Assembly: GCA_964526565.1 (NCBI GenBank)
Contig: CAZGMC010000086.1
Location: forward strand, 1 to 17,976
Origin: CAZGMC01 sp964526565
GTDB lineage: Bacteria; Pseudomonadota; Alphaproteobacteria; DSM-16000; Inquilinaceae
Length of the DNA: 17,976 nucleotides
Direction: 5' to 3'
In this document: positions 13,952 to 17,976 of the stretch, piece after piece
Position numbering within the stretch: the stretch's first letter is position 1
Layout of the letters: each line of letters begins with the position of its first letter
Notes under the pieces: model-generated
Told to the model about the DNA's origin: nothing
The model's database searches: none
The model's input: only the letters and a program-made list of their open reading frames with translations
Position numbers and translations under genes: made by a program

Positions 13952-15979
13952 ATGACGATCTCCATCCCCCAGGACATCCGCTTCGGCCGCGACCTCTGCG
14001 GCGACCTGGACCAGGCCGAGCGGCGCGAGTGGTGGCTTGCCAATGGCATCGGCGGCTATGCCAGCGGCACCGTCGCCGGCACGCTGACCCGGCGCTATCA
14101 CGGCCTGCTGGTGGCACCGGTCGACCCGCCGCTGGGCCGCGTGCTGGTGCTGGCCAAGGCCGACGCCGTGCTGATCGACGGCACCGGCCGCATCCCGCTG
14201 CACACCGACCGCTGGGCCGGCGGCACCGTGTCGCCGCAGGGCCACCTGCACCTGGAGAGCTTCCATCTGGACGGCCGCCTGCCGGTGTGGCGCCATGCGC
14301 TCGGCGCCCGCCGCCTCGAAACCCGGCTGTGGATGGAGCCCGGCGCCAACACGACCCATGTCGCCTACAGGCTCGACCGGGCGCCGCTGGCGGCGGGGCC
14401 CGCGCGGCTCGAAGTCCGCCTTCTGGTCAACGGCCGCGACCACCACCTCAACGCAGCGGTCGGCGAGCTGGACCCTGAGGTCGAGGCCGACGGCGACACC
14501 CTGCGCGTGCGCGTGGCCGGGCGGTTCACACTGACGGTCCGCGCCGTCGGCGGCGCCATCACCGCCGACCGCACCTGGTACCAGAACTATGCCCTGGCCA
14601 TGGAGACGCGGCGTGGCCTGCCCGACCTCGACAACCACCTGAGCGTCGGCCTGGTCGGCCTGCCGCTGGAGCCGGGCCGCCCGGTCGGGATCGTCGCCAG
14701 CCTGGAGCGGGACCCGTCGACCGACCTGGCGGCGGCGCTGGAGCGGCGCCGCAGCACCGACCGCGCCGTCCTGGCGCGGGCGCACGAGCGCCATCGCGAG
14801 TTCGCCGGCGCGCCGGCCTGGGTCGAGCACCTGCTGCTCGCCGCGGATTCGTTCCTGTTCGTGCGGCCGCTGCCCGACGGCAGCCGGGGCGTGTCGGTGA
14901 TCGCCGGCTATCCCTGGTTCGGCGACTGGGGCCGCGACACCATGATCGCGCTGCCCGGCCTGGCCGTGGCCTCGGGCCGGTTCGACGCGGCGCGGGCGGT
15001 GCTGGAGACCTATGCCGGCTTCGTCGACGGCGGCATGCTGCCCAACTACTTCCCTGGCGCCGGCGAAAGCCCGGTCTACAACAGCGTCGACGCGGCCCTG
15101 TGGTTCGTCGAGGCGTGGCGCGCCTATGTCGAGGCGACCGGCGACGACGACGCCCTGGCGCGGGCCTTCCCGGTCCTGCAGGACGTGCTCGACGGCTACC
15201 GCCGCGGCACCCGCCACGGCATCCGCATGAACCTGGCCGACGGCCTGCTCCAGGCCGGCGCGGAGGGCCAGCAGCTCACCTGGATGGACGGCAAGGTCGG
15301 CGACCGGGTGATCACGGCGCGCCACGGCAAGCCGGTCGAGATCAACGCGCTGTGGTACAACGCGCTGGCCGCCATGGCCGGCTTTGCGCGCCGCCTGGGC
15401 CACCCGGCCGGCCCGTGGGACAGGCTGGCCGGAACGGCGCGGCGCGGCTTCGCCCGCTTCGTCAACCCGGCGACGGGTGCGCTGTTCGACGTGATCGATG
15501 GCGTGGCCGGCGACGATGCCTCGATCCGCCCCAACCAGATCCTGGCCGTCAGCCTGATGCACTCGCCGCTCGAGCCGGATGTCCAGGCGGCCGTCGTGCG
15601 GCAGTGCGGCGAGCGGCTGCTGTGCTCCTACGGCCTGCGCTCGCTCGGCCCCGGCGACCCGGGCTATCACGGCGCCTACGAGGGCGGGCCCGAGGACCGC
15701 GACAGCGCCTACCACCAGGGCCCGGCCTGGGGCTGGCTGCTCGGCCATTTCGCAGTTGCGGAGTACCGCGTCCACGGCGACGCCGCCCTGGCCCTGGCGC
15801 GGCTGGAGCCGGTCGCCGATCACCTGCGCGATGCCGGGCTGGGCAGCGTCAGCGAGATCTTCGACGGGGCGCCGCCGCACCGGCCGCGCGGCTGTCCGGC
15901 CCAGGCGTGGTCGGTCGCCTGCATTCTGGACGCGTGGTGGCGGCTGCAGCGTGCGGCGCAGGGCCGCGGCGGGGGATAA
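13952..15979 (+). CDS. Amylo-alpha-1,6-glucosidase / glycogen debranching enzyme (GH133 type)
   Basis: The protein has 675 residues. The N-terminal domain (about 10-280) shows the NGIGGYASGTVAGTLTRRYH motif (31-50) of debranching-enzyme N-terminal domains. The C-terminal (alpha/alpha)6-type catalytic domain (about 285-670) has GYPWFGDWGRDTM (319-331), GMLPNYFP, LTWMDGKVGDRVITARHGKP and VEINALWYNAL. These enzymes hydrolyse alpha-1,6-linked glucose left on branched glycogen, although distant members may act on other alpha-glucans. No signal peptide is present, so it is cytoplasmic. AGGGAGG (13937-13943) lies 8 bases before the ATG and fixes the start. It follows dctM by 117 bases on the same strand, but no other glycogen gene is nearby, so a shared operon is doubtful. 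Confidence 0.92.
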   Translation: MTISIPQDIRFGRDLCGDLDQAERREWWLANGIGGYASGTVAGTLTRRYHGLLVAPVDPPLGRVLVLAKADAVLIDGTGRIPLHTDRWAGGTVSPQGHLHLESFHLDGRLPVWRHALGARRLETRLWMEPGANTTHVAYRLDRAPLAAGPARLEVRLLVNGRDHHLNAAVGELDPEVEADGDTLRVRVAGRFTLTVRAVGGAITADRTWYQNYALAMETRRGLPDLDNHLSVGLVGLPLEPGRPVGIVASLERDPSTDLAAALERRRSTDRAVLARAHERHREFAGAPAWVEHLLLAADSFLFVRPLPDGSRGVSVIAGYPWFGDWGRDTMIALPGLAVASGRFDAARAVLETYAGFVDGGMLPNYFPGAGESPVYNSVDAALWFVEAWRAYVEATGDDDALARAFPVLQDVLDGYRRGTRHGIRMNLADGLLQAGAEGQQLTWMDGKVGDRVITARHGKPVEINALWYNALAAMAGFARRLGHPAGPWDRLAGTARRGFARFVNPATGALFDVIDGVAGDDASIRPNQILAVSLMHSPLEPDVQAAVVRQCGERLLCSYGLRSLGPGDPGYHGAYEGGPEDRDSAYHQGPAWGWLLGHFAVAEYRVHGDAALALARLEPVADHLRDAGLGSVSEIFDGAPPHRPRGCPAQAWSVACILDAWWRLQRAAQGRGGG

Positions 15980-15993
15980 TCACAATCGAAACA

Positions 15994-16033
15994 TTGTTTT
16001 TCGCAGTGCATTAACCACTTGTTTTGCAGTGCA
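15994..16033 (+). repeat. Imperfect 15-17-base direct repeat upstream of the GNAT gene
   Basis: TTGTTTTTCGCAGTGCA (15994-16010) and TTGTTTTGCAGTGCA (16019-16033) flank TTAACCAC. The pair lies in an A/T-rich patch 50-90 bases before the GNAT start and resembles a two-site operator. TTAACCAC is one base from the CtrA half-site TTAACCAT. Confidence 0.55.
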
Positions 16034-16084
16034 GCATAGACTATCCCCCGAGCCCTGAAGGAACGGTCGCCGAGCCGAAACGCC

Positions 16085-16654
16085 ATGATCCAGCTTCGTC
16101 GCATCCATCCGTTGGAATCCGAGCAGGTCGTCGCGCACCTGATGCGCCTGGACGGTCATGACCGGCACCTGCGCTTCTGCTGCGAGGTGGGCGAGGCGCA
16201 GATCCGGCAGCACGTCGCGCAGATCGACTGGTTGCGCGATGCGATCTACGGCTTCGACGAGGACGGCGCCATCCGCGGCCTCGTCGAGTTCATGCCGGAC
16301 CGCGCCGAGCCGCCGACCAGCGCCGAGGTGGCGTTCTCGGTGGAGGCCAGGTGGCGGCGGCAGGGCTTTGCCAGCCGGCTGATGGAGATGGCGCTGGCGG
16401 TGGCCCTGCTGAACGGCATGCGCAAGGTGCACCTGGTCACCCTGTACGAGAACATGCCGATGCGGAGCATCGCGCACCGCTACGGCTTCCGCGTCACGGT
16501 GATCGACGGCGAGGTGTTCGCCGTCACCGACCTGAGCACCGCCGAACCCACCGCGTTCGCCCGCGAGCTGGTGGCCGGTTCCGACCTGCCACCGCTTGCC
16601 GCCCCGGTCGTCACCTTCCAGCCACGCGGCCGCGGCGGCATGCGCATGCACTAG
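16085..16654 (+). CDS. GNAT family N-acetyltransferase
   Basis: The protein has 189 residues. Motif A of the acetyl-CoA binding fold is seen as AEVAFSVEARWRRQGFASRLM (80-100), with the RRQGFA pyrophosphate loop at 91-96, followed by the motif B segment LYENMPMRSIAHRYGF (120-135). Such enzymes move an acetyl group from acetyl-CoA to an amine. The acceptor is unknown, and the arginine-rich GRGGMRMH tail gives no clue. The ATG at 16085 was chosen because the domain begins at once (IQLRRIHPLES); the nearest GGA is too distant to be a good Shine-Dalgarno. The gene has its own upstream A/T-rich region with a direct repeat, so it is probably transcribed separately. It converges with dctP. Confidence 0.85.
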   Translation: MIQLRRIHPLESEQVVAHLMRLDGHDRHLRFCCEVGEAQIRQHVAQIDWLRDAIYGFDEDGAIRGLVEFMPDRAEPPTSAEVAFSVEARWRRQGFASRLMEMALAVALLNGMRKVHLVTLYENMPMRSIAHRYGFRVTVIDGEVFAVTDLSTAEPTAFARELVAGSDLPPLAAPVVTFQPRGRGGMRMH

Positions 16655-16685
16655 CGCGCCTGCCGCCCCGTCCGGTTCCCGCCGC

Positions 16686-17798
16686 TCAGCCGAAGGTGAC
16701 CCAGTCGTAGGGCAGGGAGCGGGCGCGCAGGTAGGCGCCCTCGCCGACATCGGCCCAGGCCTTCACGTTGCGGCGGAAGTCGATCAGGCTCTGCATGACC
16801 TCGCGGCTCAGGGCATCGCCCTCGGCCAGGTCGCGCAGCACCTCGCCGGCCAGATTGCCCAGCGCCGTCAGCAGCTCGTCGGGGAACGGCCGCAGGTCGA
16901 CATTGTGCTCGTTGACCAGGGTCTGCAGGGCCTGGTTGTTGCGCGCCGTGAACTCGCTGAGGACGAGCTGGTTGACGGCGGTGTTGGCGGCCTGGACGAT
17001 CGCCTTCAGGTCGTCGGGCAGGTCGTTCCAGGCGCCGAGGTTGATGAAGTTGTCCAGCACCGTGCCCGGCTCGTGCCAGCCCGGATAGTAGTAGTACTGG
17101 GCGACCTGGTAGAGGCCGAAGGCCAGGTCGTTGTACGGTCCGACCCACTCGGTGGCGTCGATGGCGCCCGACTGCAGGGCCGGCAGGATCTCGCCGCCCG
17201 GCAGGTTGACGACGGTGCCGCCGGCCGCCGAGACCACCTCGCCGCCCAGGCCGGGGATGCGCATCTTCAGGCCGCGGAAGTCCTCGATCGTGTTCATCTC
17301 GACATTGAACCAGCCGCCCATCTGGGTGCCGGTGTTGCCGCTGGGGAAGACCTTGCAGCCCATCTCCGCGTAGACGCGGTCGGCCAGTTCCTGGCCGCCG
17401 CCGTACTGGAACCAGGCGTTCTGCTCCTGGGCGGTCAGGCCGAACGGGGTGGCGGCGATATACTGTGCGGCCGCCACCTTGCCTTTCCAGTAGTAGGGCG
17501 CGCCGTGCCCCATCTCGACGGTGCCGTTGGACACCGCGTCGATCGCCTCGAACGCCGGCACGATCTCGCCGGCGCCGTAGACGGTGACGGTCAGGCGCCC
17601 GTCCGACATGCGGCCGATCAGGTCGGCCAGCAGGTTGGCGCCGGTGCCCAGGCCGGGGAAGTTGGCCGGCCAGGTGGTGACCATGCGCCATGCGCGGCGC
17701 TCCTGGCTGATCGCCGGCCTCGGGAATGCCGAGGTCGCGGCGGCGGCGGTGCCGCCCAGGGCGGCGCCCTTGACGAAGGTGCGGCGTTGCATGGACAT
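16686..17798 (-). CDS. dctP: TRAP transporter solute-binding protein (DctP family) with Tat signal
   Basis: The protein has 370 residues. It begins with a twin-arginine signal (QRRTFVKG at 4-11, then an Ala-rich stretch, likely cut near residue 31), so it should be exported folded to the periplasm. The mature part has MGHGAPYYWKGK (96-107), NTGTQMGGWFN (155-165), MRIPGLGGEV (179-188) and GAIDATEWVGPYNDLAFG (211-228). These fit the branch that includes the 2-oxoacid binder TakP and the mannitol/chloroaromatic group (COG4663). Arg180 and the Glu217-Trp218 pair are plausible ligand or cation contacts by family analogy. The frame is open to 17906, but ATG 17798 is preceded by AAGGGGGGAA at good spacing and starts the Tat signal. 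It lies apart from and opposite to dctQM, and may supply that permease. Confidence 0.93.
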   Translation of the reverse strand: MSMQRRTFVKGAALGGTAAAATSAFPRPAISQERRAWRMVTTWPANFPGLGTGANLLADLIGRMSDGRLTVTVYGAGEIVPAFEAIDAVSNGTVEMGHGAPYYWKGKVAAAQYIAATPFGLTAQEQNAWFQYGGGQELADRVYAEMGCKVFPSGNTGTQMGGWFNVEMNTIEDFRGLKMRIPGLGGEVVSAAGGTVVNLPGGEILPALQSGAIDATEWVGPYNDLAFGLYQVAQYYYYPGWHEPGTVLDNFINLGAWNDLPDDLKAIVQAANTAVNQLVLSEFTARNNQALQTLVNEHNVDLRPFPDELLTALGNLAGEVLRDLAEGDALSREVMQSLIDFRRNVKAWADVGEGAYLRARSLPYDWVTFG

Positions 17799-17901
17799 GT
17801 GCGGTTCCCCCCTTGTTGCTGTCCCGGATCCCTGCGACGGTCGACGGTACGCAACGGCTGCGTGACGCGGCGGCGCCGGCAATCCTTTCGGTTGTCGGAG
17901 G

Positions 17902-17929
17902 ATCATACCCTCGCGGCGCCGCCGGGCAA
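17902..17929 (-). promoter_or_regulatory. Candidate promoter for dctP
   Basis: On the minus strand TTGCCC (17929-17924, 4/6) and TATGAT (17907-17902, 5/6) are 16 bases apart. The leader to the ATG at 17798 would be about 100 bases. The -35 overlaps a GC-rich stem-loop, so this is weak. Confidence 0.25.
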
Positions 17930-17938
17930 AGGCCCGGC
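17921..17938. other. Stem-loop with 7 perfect pairs
   Basis: GCCGGGC-AAAG-GCCCGGC forms a strong hairpin in the gap upstream of dctP. No T tract follows on either strand. It may be the terminator of a gene beyond the right edge or a leader element. Confidence 0.35.
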
Positions 17939-17953
17939 CGTGGCGGTGCCGCC

Positions 17954-17975
17954 GGCGAGGGGGAGGCGAGGGGGA
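17954..17975. repeat. Two tandem copies of an 11-base purine-rich unit at the right edge
   Basis: GGCGAGGGGGA is repeated exactly at 17954-17964 and 17965-17975. The array may continue outside the window. Confidence 0.6.
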
Positions 17976-17976
17976 G

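Noticed and set aside
13892..15880. 662-residue minus-strand frame opposite the debranching enzyme
   Set aside because: The plus-strand frame has clear GH133 motifs and a good ribosome site. The antisense frame shows no domain.

Overview
The window looks like part of an alphaproteobacterial chromosome. Most of it is very GC-rich, it carries a SciP (DUF1153) regulator of the CtrA cell-cycle circuit, and it has two lipid A-type acyltransferases plus TRAP transporter genes. I cannot place it more finely. A 100-N assembly gap lies at 11408-11507.

Left region (1-5925): a mobile-looking defence or DNA-modification island, visibly poorer in G+C than the rest. Two minus-strand genes joined by an ATGA overlap encode a MutL/MORC-type GHKL ATPase and a large Z1-domain superfamily II helicase-like protein. 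Divergent from them are a Vsr-type endonuclease and a C5-cytosine DNA methyltransferase. This set matches the restriction-modification-like operons described in comparative genomics by Iyer, Abhiman and Aravind on the origin of MORC ATPases. The minus-strand operon reaches the left edge, and a possible next gene opens at position 18. This is the best candidate in the window for an incompletely characterised system.

Middle region (6085-11013): a minus-strand operon encodes a soluble cytochrome P450 followed by two tandem LpxL/HtrB-family acyltransferases (ATGA overlap, then a 7-base gap), which suggests oxidised or otherwise tailored acyl chains. Then come a small DUF2795 protein, a secreted protein of unknown function with an Ala/Pro/Glu-rich linker, and sciP on the opposite strand.

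Right region (11014-17976): an intergenic stretch with repeated TGCAAC motifs and the assembly gap, whose two flanks share an identical 55-base sequence and so look like a k-mer overlap artefact. It is followed by TRAP transporter dctQ and dctM, a GH133-type amylo-alpha-1,6-glucosidase, a GNAT acetyltransferase preceded by a direct repeat, and a convergent TRAP solute-binding protein (dctP) with a Tat signal. The dctP product resembles the 2-oxoacid/lactate or mannitol/chloroaromatic type and may supply the same transporter as dctQM. I found no tRNA, rRNA, insertion sequence or CRISPR array.
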